Shown here piece by piece: positions 26,443-35,869 of a stretch of 64,000 bases of DNA. The stretch spans positions 18,604 to 82,603 of the forward strand of contig CALJKQ010000046.1 of assembly GCA_937973565.1 (NCBI GenBank). The letters run 5' to 3'. The notes below the pieces were generated by a model, which saw only the letters and a program-made list of their open reading frames with translations, searched no databases and was not told the origin of the DNA. Position numbers and translations under genes: made by a program. Source of the stretch: an uncultured Saprospiraceae bacterium. Lineage in GTDB: Bacteria; Bacteroidota; Bacteroidia; Chitinophagales; Saprospiraceae. How positions within the stretch are numbered: the stretch's first letter is position 1; every line of letters starts with the position of its first letter.

Positions 26443-28872
26443 CTGAATACTTCCATCGACATATCCCCTGCAGCCCAATGGTTTGCATCCAATGGCTGGA
26501 CCATCTTCGACTTCCAGAAACAGGCGTGGATCGCTTATCTGGAAGGTAAATCTGGTTTGGTAAACGCTCCTACCGGCAGTGGAAAGACCTATTCCCTGGT
26601 TATTCCCGTCCTGCTCGATGCCCTCAGGAACCAAAACCACGAAGGGCTCCAGCTCATCTGGATCACACCTATCCGCGCCCTGGCCAAAGAAATCGCCCTG
26701 GCTTCTGAGCGGGCTGTCAATGCCCTGGGCCTGCCCTGGAAGGTAGAAGTGCGATCCGGCGATACTACCAGCACCCAGCGCAAAAAGCAATGGGAAAAAC
26801 CACCTCAAATCCTGATCACCACTCCGGAAAGCATCCATGTAATGCTGGCTACCAAAGGTTATCCCGCTTTTTTTAAGAACCTGAAGGCGGTAGTAGTGGA
26901 TGAATGGCACGAACTGGTGGGCAGCAAAAGGGGCGTGCAGACAGAACTGCTCCTCGCACGATTTAAAACCATGAATCCGGATCTCCGCGTTTGGGGCATC
27001 TCCGCTACCATCGGCAATATGGAAGAAGCCATCGAGGTACTGCATGGAAGCAGAAGCCAAGATGCAGTGAGTGTCGTGGCAGATATCCGGAAAAGAATTG
27101 AAGTGGTTTCCATCATTCCGGCTGAAGTGGAAAAATATCCCTGGGCCGGCCACCTGGGCATCCGCATGCTCAGAGAGGTGCTACCCATCATCCATCGCTA
27201 TCGGTCAACGCTGATTTTTACCAATACCCGGGCCCAGTGCGAAATCTGGTACCAACAACTGCTCGAAGCCGACACTGAATTGGCCGGACAAATAGCCATG
27301 CACCACGGCTCCATCAGCAAGGACCTTCGAGAATGGGTAGAAGACGCATTATATGACGGCCGACTCAAAGCCGTAGTCTGCACCTCAAGCCTCGATCTGG
27401 GTGTTGACTTTCGACCTGTCGAAGCCATTGTGCAGATTGGCAGTCCCAAGGGAGTTGCCAGGTTTATCCAAAGAGCCGGTCGCAGTGGCCACCAGCCCGG
27501 GGCCGACAGCCACATCTATTTTGTGCCCACTCATTCGCTTGAACTCATCGAGGCGGCCGCTCTTCGTACCTCAATACAAAACCAGGACCTCGAGGAACGC
27601 ATTCCTTATATCCGTTCGTTTGATGTACTCGTACAATACCTCATGACCCTGGCTGTATCCGAAGGCTTCAGACCTCAGGATGTTTACGAAGAAATTAAAA
27701 CCTGCTTTTGCTTTAGAGACATCAACGAAGATGATTGGCTCCAGGTACTCAACTTTTTGCAGTATGGCGGCAAGTCGCTTGCTGCTTATGATGAATACCA
27801 GAAAATCACCATCGAAGACAGCGTATTTAAAGTCACCGATCGGCACATTGCACAGCGGCACAGGCTGAGCATTGGCACCATCGTAAGCGATGCCATGCTC
27901 AATGTAGCCTACACCCGTGGAAAAAGACTCGGCTCTATTGAAGAATATTTTATCTCCCAACTCGAACCCGGTGATGCTTTCTGGTTCGCGGGACGTCCCC
28001 TTGAGCTGGTGCGGGTCAAAGATATGACAGCGCAGGTCAAAGACACCAAAAAACTTAATGCTCGCATACCTTCCTACATGGGTGGCAGGTTGCCATTAAG
28101 CTCTCAGATGTCGGAAGTACTGCGCTTTAAAATGAATGCCTACCTCGAAGGTAAAACCCATGAGGTCGAACTCGAGGCGTTAATCCCTCTGCTCCAAACA
28201 CAGCAGCAGCGATCCATCGTGCCCTCGCTCAATGAGTTTCTGGTCGAGTACTTTCATTCAGACGAAGGTTTCCACCTCATCTTTTATCCCTTTGAGGGCA
28301 GAAACGTACACGAAGGGCTGGCTGCCCTTATCGCCAAACGACTATCGAGGCCCAAGCCTATTACCTTTTCCCTGGCCATGAACGATTACGGCTTTGAGCT
28401 GCTGAGCGACCGGAAAATTGATGTTGAAAAACTGGTGACCACCGACCTCTTTCAGACCAAAAACCTGATGGACGACATCCAGGCCAGTCTCAACGCTGTG
28501 GAAATGGCCAGAAGAAGATTCAGAGACATAGCGATGATATCCGGGCTTATCTTTCAGGGCTTCCCCGGCAAACAAAAAAGAGAAAGACACCTGCAGTCTT
28601 CGGCCCAGCTCCTGTTCAATGTCTTCCACGAATACGAGTCCGACAACCTCCTCTACCTCCAGACCTATGAAGAAGTGCGCACCTTCCAGCTCGAAGAAGC
28701 CCGCATGCGCAAGGCCTTGGAAAGAATTTTATCGCAAACCATGGTCATCAAAATCCTGGAAAGACCCAGCCCTTTTTCCTTTCCTTTATTGGTGGACCGA
28801 CTCCGCGAAAAACTCACCTCCGAACGACTCGAAGACCGCATCAAACGGATGACAATGGAGTTGGAGGCGTAG
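26443..28872 (+). CDS. Lhr-like DEXH-box DNA helicase (ligase-associated type)
   Basis: Superfamily 2 helicase. Walker A NAPTGSGKT; motif Ia TPIRALAKEI; motif II DEWHE; motif III SATIGN; motifs V-VI TSSLDLGVDF...GSPKGVARFIQRAGRSGHQPG; then the long Lhr-type C-terminal region. The family's N-terminal Q-motif-like part (AAQWFASNGWTIFDFQKQAW) lies upstream of the first possible TTG start (26557), in the same frame, which is open back to 26422 but has no ATG, GTG or TTG. The CTG at 26443 gives the length expected (809 residues) and is used here. Usual partners (DNA ligase, MBL-fold exonuclease, phosphoesterase) are not adjacent. Probably acts in DNA repair. Confidence 0.8.
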   Translation: MNTSIDISPAAQWFASNGWTIFDFQKQAWIAYLEGKSGLVNAPTGSGKTYSLVIPVLLDALRNQNHEGLQLIWITPIRALAKEIALASERAVNALGLPWKVEVRSGDTTSTQRKKQWEKPPQILITTPESIHVMLATKGYPAFFKNLKAVVVDEWHELVGSKRGVQTELLLARFKTMNPDLRVWGISATIGNMEEAIEVLHGSRSQDAVSVVADIRKRIEVVSIIPAEVEKYPWAGHLGIRMLREVLPIIHRYRSTLIFTNTRAQCEIWYQQLLEADTELAGQIAMHHGSISKDLREWVEDALYDGRLKAVVCTSSLDLGVDFRPVEAIVQIGSPKGVARFIQRAGRSGHQPGADSHIYFVPTHSLELIEAAALRTSIQNQDLEERIPYIRSFDVLVQYLMTLAVSEGFRPQDVYEEIKTCFCFRDINEDDWLQVLNFLQYGGKSLAAYDEYQKITIEDSVFKVTDRHIAQRHRLSIGTIVSDAMLNVAYTRGKRLGSIEEYFISQLEPGDAFWFAGRPLELVRVKDMTAQVKDTKKLNARIPSYMGGRLPLSSQMSEVLRFKMNAYLEGKTHEVELEALIPLLQTQQQRSIVPSLNEFLVEYFHSDEGFHLIFYPFEGRNVHEGLAALIAKRLSRPKPITFSLAMNDYGFELLSDRKIDVEKLVTTDLFQTKNLMDDIQASLNAVEMARRRFRDIAMISGLIFQGFPGKQKRERHLQSSAQLLFNVFHEYESDNLLYLQTYEEVRTFQLEEARMRKALERILSQTMVIKILERPSPFSFPLLVDRLREKLTSERLEDRIKRMTMELEA

Positions 28873-28900
28873 TTTTTTTCCTTTATTTATGGAATTGGGG

Positions 28901-28931
28901 TTGACAAATTTGGAAACTTGTATTAGCTTTG
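28901..28931 (+). promoter_or_regulatory. promoter of the HigBA-type pair
   Basis: TTG (28901-28903), 20 bases, TAGCTTTG (28924-28931), a full match to the Bacteroidota consensus. The ATG of the toxin gene follows 15 bases later. Confidence 0.65.
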
Positions 28932-28945
28932 TAAAAACCCACGCA

Positions 28946-29299
28946 ATGAAAAAGTTTAGTACGCTTCTTTTAGAGGAGGCCGAAGTCTTTTTATCAAAAT
29001 TAGATAAACGGACAATAAAGAAAGTCCTGTACAATATTGAATTGGCAGAACAAAACATTGATTCCAGAATATTAAAAAAATTACATGGAGATATTTGGGA
29101 GTTTAAATGTCTACACTTAGGGTACCAAATTAGAATGCTTGCTTTTTGGGATAAATCATATAAAAACCCAACGTTAATTATTGCAACTCATGGGTTTATA
29201 AAAAAAACAAAAAAGACGCCGCTTTATGAAATTGAAAGGGCAATAGCAATAAGAAACCAATATTTTAATCAAAAAGAAAATGGCAAACAAAGAAATTAA
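28946..29299 (+). CDS. HigB/RelE-family toxin (phage Gp49-like)
   Basis: 117 residues from the ATG at 28946, which is preferred over an upstream ATG at 28889 that precedes the promoter. Features of the Gp49/HigB-like RelE superfamily: EVFLSKLDKRTIKKVLYNIE, LKKLHGDIWEFKCLHLGYQI and RMLAFWDKSY, with the C-terminal IIATHGFIKKTKKTP. Members cut mRNA in the ribosome. Its 3' end overlaps the XRE gene by 20 bases, the toxin-first order of higBA loci. Activity is inferred from family and context. Confidence 0.85.
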   Translation: MKKFSTLLLEEAEVFLSKLDKRTIKKVLYNIELAEQNIDSRILKKLHGDIWEFKCLHLGYQIRMLAFWDKSYKNPTLIIATHGFIKKTKKTPLYEIERAIAIRNQYFNQKENGKQRN

Positions 29300-29606
29300 A
29301 ACATACACCCTTTCTCAAGTGAAGGACCGCTACATCGGTAAACAAGGAACCGCAGAAAGAGATCAATATGAATATGAGCTTCGCATGGACATCATGGGCA
29401 AAATGATTAAAAAGGCGAGGCAGCAAAGGAGGCTTACTCAAGAACAATTAGGATCCTTAATTGGCGTTCAAAAATCTCAGATTTCAAAACTTGAAAGCAG
29501 TGCCAACAGTGCCAGTATTGATACTTTGGTTAAAGTATTTAAAGCCCTGGAAGCAGAAATCAACTTTAGTGTCAAAATGGATGACCGGCAGATTGAATTG
29601 GTGTAA
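29280..29606 (+). CDS. HigA-type antitoxin, XRE helix-turn-helix
   Basis: 108 residues. A soluble N-terminal part (about 1-35) probably binds the toxin; the HTH is at about 43-95: MIKKARQQRRLTQEQLGSLI, GVQKSQISKLESSANSASID, LVKVFKALEAEINF. It should repress its own promoter and neutralise the toxin. Translation is coupled to the toxin gene through the 20-base overlap. Confidence 0.87.
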   Translation: MANKEIKTYTLSQVKDRYIGKQGTAERDQYEYELRMDIMGKMIKKARQQRRLTQEQLGSLIGVQKSQISKLESSANSASIDTLVKVFKALEAEINFSVKMDDRQIELV

Positions 29607-29674
29607 TGTATAGAGAATTATTTGTGGTTTTAAATATCCGCTTCCATACTTTATTCCAAACAAAAAAAATTGAC

Positions 29675-31000
29675 TTAGTAAAAATTATGAGTAAGACCTG
29701 CAGAAATTAAAAAATTTCCATCTTCAGAAACAAAGTAGTTGGTTTTAAAATACCTCTTTGAAATCCTGCCTTCTAAGTTAAGCCGGGTATTATAACTTAT
29801 AAAATAAGATGCGTTATATTTTATACCGGGACTTATATTATATCCCATCACTTCTGTTTCACCATGATACCTTGCTTCACCTTCAAAGGAAAATGCCAGT
29901 CCGGCATAAGTTCTTGATGAGGGAAAATATCCCACTTCATAAAGAAAGCTTGTGTAAAGGTACATTTGATTATAACTTAATATGTCATCGATGTAGTGGT
30001 TGAGTCCCGCACCTATCCGCGCTTCAAGACTTTTCTGCCGCTTATATGATACAGGCACCTCTTTTCTCCAACCTCTGTGCACTGAAAGTGATGTTATATA
30101 TTCAAGGTTATTATTGAATACCGTCACTCCTGCTCTTGGTGCCAAACCCCAAAACGCCCTGCTTCCCGAGCTACGATTAAACTGATAAGCAAATTGCCAG
30201 TTGTCGGCTACAATGCTGTAGACGTCCAGCGCATCCAGTTGTTTTTTTGCTGCAATGTGTTCGACCACCTTCCGGATCTGGTCCTTAGTCCTGACCCTCA
30301 AATCAAAGACCCGCCTGTTTTGTTGCGTGGCAATCAGCCTGCCCAGTTCAAACAACTCTTCCTGGCTCCATTCCTTGGATGTGCCCATCATAAACTGATC
30401 TTCCAGAGTCGTTCCTTCCTTCGGTCTTGCTTCTTTTTTGAGGTCTTCCACAATAAACCGCGCTAAAAAAACCGGGCCGATGGGTTCTATCCTGCCCTTG
30501 CCAACGTTATACTCAAAAACGACCTGAGGGTTCACATACCAATTCTCAATTTTATCTTCCGGGTTTAATCTTTCATATTCAGTTTGCCTGGATCCGAAAG
30601 CTGCAATATTGAATACTGTTTCGTGAAAGCGTTGATCTGCTTTAAATTTTGTATTTGTTGTCGAATACCTTGAATTTAGAGAAAAATCATTGTACTGTAT
30701 CGAGTCCTCATCAACGAAGGCATTGAAAACAAGATAGTTGGAAAAATCTGTCCTCGCCTGCTTATCCGGGAGATTGACAAAATGAAAGTAATTGGCTGCA
30801 CCATCGGAAAACAATCCCCATATACTACCGATGGTTTCTAAAGAAGTAAACCTATTCTTTTTCCCCACATCTACATTCGGATTAATACTCAATCCCCTCA
30901 CATCCACATCCGCATACCTGAATTGGCTGTAATCGTATTGTGCCCGACCAATAAAACCAATAAAAAGTGTGGGGACAAGAAATAGCATTTTTCGTAGCAT
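29675..31000 (-). CDS. putative outer-membrane protein, function unknown
   Basis: 441 residues from the ATG at 31000; the signal peptide MLRKMLFLVPTLFIGFIGRA then Q starts there, and the 62 codons upstream look non-coding. The mature part has many aromatic-alternating beta strands (SRAFWGLAPRAGVTVFNNNL, MYLYTSFLYEVGYFPSSRTY, a terminal LISAGLTHNFY ending in an aromatic residue as barrels do) with a charged helical insert near 220-300 (EWSQEELFELGRLI, KDQIRKVVEHIAAKKQ). Probably an outer-membrane barrel; no named family is recognised. Divergent from ileS. Confidence 0.65.
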   Translation of the reverse strand: MLRKMLFLVPTLFIGFIGRAQYDYSQFRYADVDVRGLSINPNVDVGKKNRFTSLETIGSIWGLFSDGAANYFHFVNLPDKQARTDFSNYLVFNAFVDEDSIQYNDFSLNSRYSTTNTKFKADQRFHETVFNIAAFGSRQTEYERLNPEDKIENWYVNPQVVFEYNVGKGRIEPIGPVFLARFIVEDLKKEARPKEGTTLEDQFMMGTSKEWSQEELFELGRLIATQQNRRVFDLRVRTKDQIRKVVEHIAAKKQLDALDVYSIVADNWQFAYQFNRSSGSRAFWGLAPRAGVTVFNNNLEYITSLSVHRGWRKEVPVSYKRQKSLEARIGAGLNHYIDDILSYNQMYLYTSFLYEVGYFPSSRTYAGLAFSFEGEARYHGETEVMGYNISPGIKYNASYFISYNTRLNLEGRISKRYFKTNYFVSEDGNFLISAGLTHNFY

Positions 31001-31071
31001 AGTTTTTCTTTTTGTTTCGTGATATTTGGATAACGCAGGCAGCAGCCCGACCCGCTGCCAGGCCTCTCTCA

Positions 31072-31104
31072 TTGCGATTATTAGGCGAAAATACCTTATC
31101 TTTG
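31072..31104 (+). promoter_or_regulatory. promoter of ileS
   Basis: TTG (31072-31074), 22 bases, TATCTTTG (31097-31104). The ATG of ileS is 33 bases downstream, which supports 31137 over the upstream ATG at 31026. Confidence 0.55.
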
Positions 31105-31136
31105 CCAATCCATATAAAAATAAAGCTTTTTTAGAA

Positions 31137-34100
31137 ATGACAAAATATCGTGAGTTCAAAGGCCTCAATTTACCCGAGATAGACAATGAAATTTTGGCCT
31201 TTTGGACAGATAACCAAATTTTCGAAAAATCAATCTCTTCCCGCCCGGAAGATAAAACCTTTGTCTTTTACGAAGGTCCCCCCTCCGCCAATGGTATGCC
31301 CGGCATCCACCACGTCATGTCGCGGACGGTAAAAGACCTCTTTTGTCGCTACCAAACCATGAAGGGCAAACGCGTAGAACGCAAAGGCGGCTGGGATACC
31401 CACGGCCTGCCCATCGAACTCAGCGTAGAAAAAGAACTCGGCATCACCAAAGAAGACATCGGCACCAAAATCAGCGTCGACGAATACAATGCCAAGTGCC
31501 GCGAAACGGTCATGCGCTACAAAGACCTGTGGGACGACATCACCCGCAAGATGGGTTACTGGGTAGACCTCAACAACCCCTATATCACCTTTGAAAATGA
31601 CTACATCGAGTCGGTATGGTGGTTGCTTAGCCAGCTGTACAACAAAAAGCTGCTGTACAAGGGCTATACCATCCAGCCCTATTCTCCTGCAGCAGGCACC
31701 GGCCTCAGCTCTCATGAACTTAACCAGCCGGGCTGCTACCGCGATGTTACCGATACCACCATTGTTGCTCAATTTAAAACCATCGAAGCTTCGCTGCCAG
31801 ACTTCCTCAAAGGACTCGGCGACCTGTTTATCCTGGCCTGGACCACCACACCATGGACCCTGCCCTCCAATACGGCATTGACCGTTGGACCCAACATCGA
31901 CTATTCGGTCATCAAGACCTACAACCAATACACCTTTGCCCCCATTACCATCGTGCTGGCCACAGCCCTGGTAGAAAAGCAGTTTGGCAATAAGTTCACC
32001 AAAGTAGCGGACGTTTCTGACCTTGCTGCTTACCAAAGCGGTGACAAGACCATTCCTTACTTCGAAGTGGCGCAGTGCAAGGGCAAAGACCTCACCGGCA
32101 TCCGATACGAACAGTTGCTGCCTTACACCCTGCCTTACCAAAACCCCGAAAATGCCTTCCGTGTCATAGAAGGTAGCTTCGTGACCACCGAAGACGGTAC
32201 CGGTGTGGTGCATACCGCACCTACCTTTGGTGCAGACGATGCCCGGGTAGCCAAAGAAGCAAAACCCGAGGTGCCACCTATGTTGGTTTTGGATGAAAAA
32301 GGCAACCCTGTACCCCTTGTGGACCTCCAGGGCAGATTTCGCCCGGAAATGGGGGGTCTGGCGGGCAAATTCGTCAAAAACGAGTATTACAACGCGTCAG
32401 ATGCTCCGGAGCGGTCTGTTGACGTAGAGATCGCCATCCGCCTGAAAGAAGAAAACAGGGCCTTTAAAGTGGAGAAATACGTGCACAACTACCCCCACTG
32501 CTGGCGTACCGATAAGCCCGTACTGTATTACCCCATGGATTCCTGGTTCATCCGTGCAAGTGCTGCCAAAGAGCGCATGGCAGAGCTCAACGGCACCATC
32601 AACTGGAAGCCCGCCTCCACCGGCGAAGGTCGTTTTGGCAAGTGGCTCGAAAACCTACAGGACTGGAACCTCTCCCGCTCGCGCTACTGGGGCATACCCC
32701 TGCCCATCTGGCGCAATGATGATGCCACCGAAGAAATCTGCATCGATAGCATAGCCAAACTCGAAAGTGAAGTAGAAAAAGCCAACGCTGCCCTCGGTCT
32801 CAACCAGCAGGTGCCCAAAGACCTGCACCGCCCTTACATCGACGATGTCATTCTGGTTTCTTCCAAGGGTGAGCCCATGAAACGGGAACTTGACCTCATC
32901 GACGTGTGGTTTGATTCCGGTTCCATGCCTTATGCCCAGTGGCACTACCCCTTTGAGGCCAAAGAAAAAATAGAAAAAGGCCAGTCCTTCCCCGCCGACT
33001 TCATCGCAGAAGGTGTGGACCAGACCCGTGGCTGGTTTTATACCCTCCACGCCATCGCCACCATGGTCTTCGACAGCGTGGCCTACCGCAACGTAGTGTC
33101 CAACGGACTTGTGCTCGATAAAAACGGCGTGAAAATGTCGAAACGCCTCGGCAACGTGGTGGATCCCTTCGACACCATCCGTACCCACGGTGCCGATGCT
33201 ACCCGCTGGTACATGATCGCCAATGCACCCCCCTGGGACAACCTCAAGTTTGACATCGCTGGAGTGGAAGAGGTCAAAAGAAAGACCTTCGGCACCCTGT
33301 ACAATACCTATTCGTTTTTTGCCCTCTATGCAAACATCGACGGCTTTGTGTACAGCGAAGCCGAAGTGCCACTCAACGAAAGGCCCGAAATCGACCGCTG
33401 GATCATCTCTCTGCTAAACGACCTCAAAGCCAGAGTAGACGCCAGTTATGCCGACTACGAGCCCACCAACGCAGCCAGAGACATCGAAGAATTTATCGAC
33501 GCCCACCTCTCCAACTGGTATGTGAGATTGTGTCGTAGGCGTTTCTGGAAAGGAGAATACAGCAAAGACAAACTCGCCGCCTACCAGACCCTCTACACCT
33601 GCCTGGAAAGCATCGCCGCCATGATGGCCCCGGTAGCGCCGTTTTTCTCCGACTGGCTGTTTAAAAACCTCAACGACGTTACCCAAAAATCTGCAGCACC
33701 ATCGGTACACCTATTCGACTTCCCTGCAGCAGATGCCACAGCCATCGATAGCGGCCTGCTCGAAAGAATGGACTATGCACAGCGCATTTCGTCGCTCATT
33801 CTGAGTCTGCGCAAAAAAGAAAACATCCGTGTAAGACAACCGCTCTCCAGGATCCTCCTTCCCGTGCTCAACCCGTCGTTCAAAGACCAGGTAGAAGCCG
33901 TGAGAGACCTCATCCTGGCCGAAGTCAACATCAAAGAAATCGAATACATCACCGATACCGAAGGTGTCATCCACAAAAAAGCCAAGCCCAACTTCAAAAC
34001 CCTGGGCCGCAAGCTGGGCAAAGACATGAAAGCCGCCGGTGACCTCATTGCCGCCTTTGACCAAAAACAAATTGCCGACATCGAACGATCCGGCAGCCAC

Positions 34101-34496
34101 ACCCTGGTCATAGGCGACAACCGCTACGAACTCAGCCTTGAAGACTTCGAAATCACCTCCGAAGACATCCCCGGCTGGACCGTGGCCTCCGACAAAGGCA
34201 TCACCGTTGCCCTCGACGTACACATCAGCCACGAGCTCTACCTCGAAGGCATCGCCCGCGAGCTGGTCAACCGCATCCAAAACATCCGCAAAGACAGCAA
34301 CTTTGAAGTCACAGACCGCATCGACGTTTCCATCCAGGACCACGCCCTCATCAGCGAAACCCTGGCCTCTTTTAAAGCTTATATCTGCAACGAAGTCCTC
34401 GCCAACGACATTACCCTGGTGGAGAGCACCGATGCTGAGCCATTGGAGATTGTGGAGGGTGTGAGTGTGGGTATTGGGGTGGTGGTGAGTAGATAG
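31137..34496 (+). CDS. ileS: isoleucyl-tRNA synthetase, type 2 (eukaryote-like)
   Basis: 1119 residues, much longer than the E. coli type 1 enzyme and with the eukaryote-like features of type 2. The class I signature, normally HIGH, reads GIHH here (residues 56-59 in PPSANGMPGIHHVMSR). KMSKR is present (NGVKMSKRLGNVVDP); the editing domain includes AWTTTPWTLPSNTA and GTGVVHTAPTFGADD. The anticodon-binding domain and the C-terminal extension follow. It charges tRNA-Ile in the cytoplasm. Codon usage at the third position is C-rich, unlike the AT-rich genes that follow. Confidence 0.97.
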   Translation: MTKYREFKGLNLPEIDNEILAFWTDNQIFEKSISSRPEDKTFVFYEGPPSANGMPGIHHVMSRTVKDLFCRYQTMKGKRVERKGGWDTHGLPIELSVEKELGITKEDIGTKISVDEYNAKCRETVMRYKDLWDDITRKMGYWVDLNNPYITFENDYIESVWWLLSQLYNKKLLYKGYTIQPYSPAAGTGLSSHELNQPGCYRDVTDTTIVAQFKTIEASLPDFLKGLGDLFILAWTTTPWTLPSNTALTVGPNIDYSVIKTYNQYTFAPITIVLATALVEKQFGNKFTKVADVSDLAAYQSGDKTIPYFEVAQCKGKDLTGIRYEQLLPYTLPYQNPENAFRVIEGSFVTTEDGTGVVHTAPTFGADDARVAKEAKPEVPPMLVLDEKGNPVPLVDLQGRFRPEMGGLAGKFVKNEYYNASDAPERSVDVEIAIRLKEENRAFKVEKYVHNYPHCWRTDKPVLYYPMDSWFIRASAAKERMAELNGTINWKPASTGEGRFGKWLENLQDWNLSRSRYWGIPLPIWRNDDATEEICIDSIAKLESEVEKANAALGLNQQVPKDLHRPYIDDVILVSSKGEPMKRELDLIDVWFDSGSMPYAQWHYPFEAKEKIEKGQSFPADFIAEGVDQTRGWFYTLHAIATMVFDSVAYRNVVSNGLVLDKNGVKMSKRLGNVVDPFDTIRTHGADATRWYMIANAPPWDNLKFDIAGVEEVKRKTFGTLYNTYSFFALYANIDGFVYSEAEVPLNERPEIDRWIISLLNDLKARVDASYADYEPTNAARDIEEFIDAHLSNWYVRLCRRRFWKGEYSKDKLAAYQTLYTCLESIAAMMAPVAPFFSDWLFKNLNDVTQKSAAPSVHLFDFPAADATAIDSGLLERMDYAQRISSLILSLRKKENIRVRQPLSRILLPVLNPSFKDQVEAVRDLILAEVNIKEIEYITDTEGVIHKKAKPNFKTLGRKLGKDMKAAGDLIAAFDQKQIADIERSGSHTLVIGDNRYELSLEDFEITSEDIPGWTVASDKGITVALDVHISHELYLEGIARELVNRIQNIRKDSNFEVTDRIDVSIQDHALISETLASFKAYICNEVLANDITLVESTDAEPLEIVEGVSVGIGVVVSR

Positions 34497-34597
34497 TGGT
34501 CATTGATTAAGACTGCTAAAGGATTATTATATTGTTGCAAATATTCAACACCCTTTTGAACTTTAGACTTAGCATTTCTAAAGGCTGATTTTTATTG

Positions 34598-34605
34598 TAA
34601 CTTTG
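34598..34605 (+). promoter_or_regulatory. -7 promoter box of the ATPase/nuclease-like pair
   Basis: TAACTTTG, 19 bases before the ATG at 34625. An earlier ATG at 34618 meets a stop after four codons. No clear TTG at -33. Confidence 0.4.
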
Positions 34606-34624
34606 AGAGTGACAAATATGAACC

Positions 34625-35869
34625 ATGTGTAAAATCAGGATTAAAAATTTTGGACCCATCAAAGAAGGCTATCTTGAAAATGAGGGCTGGATGGATATTA
34701 AAAAGGTAACTGTTTTTATTGGCAACCAGGGTTCAGGTAAGAGTACAGTAGCAAAGTTGATTTCCGTTTTTATGTGGTTGGAAAAGTCAATCATCAGAGG
34801 TGACCTTCCAGAGGATCTCAACTCCTATAAAGGGTTAGATGAAATATTGCGTTTCCATAGAATTGAAAACTACTTTCAAGAGAACACTCAAGTTAGTTTT
34901 GAAGGCAGAGCATATAGGTTTACAATGGTTAAGAAATTAACCGAATTTGCTCCCAAATTTAAAGTTGATAAAATTGAATTTGCTGAGAACCTGCTTCCTA
35001 AAATAATGTATGTGCCGGCAGAAAGAAATTTCCTAAGTGCCATTTCCAACATTAGTAAAATATCCGATTTTATTGTAGGCAGCTTAAAGGATTATTCCAT
35101 TGAGTTTAGAAATGCCCAGCTAGCATATAAAGACAAAGAGATTAATTTACCTATTAACAATACCTCTGTTTATTACGATGCCAAAGATGATGAAAACTAC
35201 ATTGGTTTTGGGGGTAAAAAGTTAAAATTAACTGAAGCCTCAAGTGGCTTTCATTCTATTGTCCCCCTTTTCTGGGTGTCAAAATACCTGGTTGATTTTC
35301 TCAAGTTAGGAGAAAAAAGATTACTTGAATTATTGAGTCCTGATCAAACGGTAAGAAGACGAAACGAACTTAACGAATTGAACAAAGAATTCATCAGTGA
35401 AGATGTTCTTAAGGAAAAAGAAAAGCAAATTAATGCCAAATACATTTGCAACCATTTTGTCAATATCGTAGAGGAGCCGGAACAAAATTTGTTTCCTACT
35501 TCACAAAAGTCGATGCTTGAAAGTTTGTTGACGTTCAATAATGAAAGTGAAAATAATAGATTAATCATTACTACGCATAGCCCATATTTGATAAATTATT
35601 TAACACTTGCAGTAAAAGCAGATATGGTTGAGGAAAACTTGAATAATGAAAAGATATCTTTGAAAAAACTGGCAGAAATCGTTCCTGTGGAAGCAACAAT
35701 AGCTGGAACGGACCTTGCTATCTACGAATTGAGTGAAAGCGACGGTCTTATTAAAATGTTGCCTGATTATAAAGGTCTGCCTTCTGATGAAAATTACCTC
35801 AATAGCAGTCTGGAAGATTCAAACGAACTATTTGCGCAATTGCAGGAAATTGAAAAAGGATGGCGATAG
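34625..35869 (+). CDS. AAA/ABC-type ATPase (AAA15/OLD-like), first gene of a two-gene module
   Basis: 414 residues, SMC/ABC-like ATPase. Walker A GNQGSGKST (residues 33-41) after the RIKNFGPIKEG strand; ABC-signature-like EASSGFHSIVPLFW at about 203-216; Walker B IVEEPEQNLFP and the switch His in ITTHSPYLINYL. A short coiled linker sits between (RRNELNELNKEFISEDVLKE). This layout is that of ATPases in OLD, PARIS (AriA) and other abortive-infection systems, usually paired with an effector. The next ORF overlaps by 10 bases. The base composition is AT-rich compared with ileS, suggesting later acquisition. Role as a sensor in phage or plasmid defence is inference. Confidence 0.8.
   Translation: MCKIRIKNFGPIKEGYLENEGWMDIKKVTVFIGNQGSGKSTVAKLISVFMWLEKSIIRGDLPEDLNSYKGLDEILRFHRIENYFQENTQVSFEGRAYRFTMVKKLTEFAPKFKVDKIEFAENLLPKIMYVPAERNFLSAISNISKISDFIVGSLKDYSIEFRNAQLAYKDKEINLPINNTSVYYDAKDDENYIGFGGKKLKLTEASSGFHSIVPLFWVSKYLVDFLKLGEKRLLELLSPDQTVRRRNELNELNKEFISEDVLKEKEKQINAKYICNHFVNIVEEPEQNLFPTSQKSMLESLLTFNNESENNRLIITTHSPYLINYLTLAVKADMVEENLNNEKISLKKLAEIVPVEATIAGTDLAIYELSESDGLIKMLPDYKGLPSDENYLNSSLEDSNELFAQLQEIEKGWR

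Noticed and set aside
26365..27153. N-terminal extension of the rhomboid protein by 263 codons
   Set aside because: It is antisense to the conserved helicase motifs and has no membrane character; the ATG at 26364 starts a normal six-helix rhomboid.
31230..32213. Long open frame antisense to ileS (and others at 32655-33188 and 33711-34343)
   Set aside because: Created by the strongly C-rich third codon positions of ileS; composition is Val/Gly/Phe-rich and no start signals are present.
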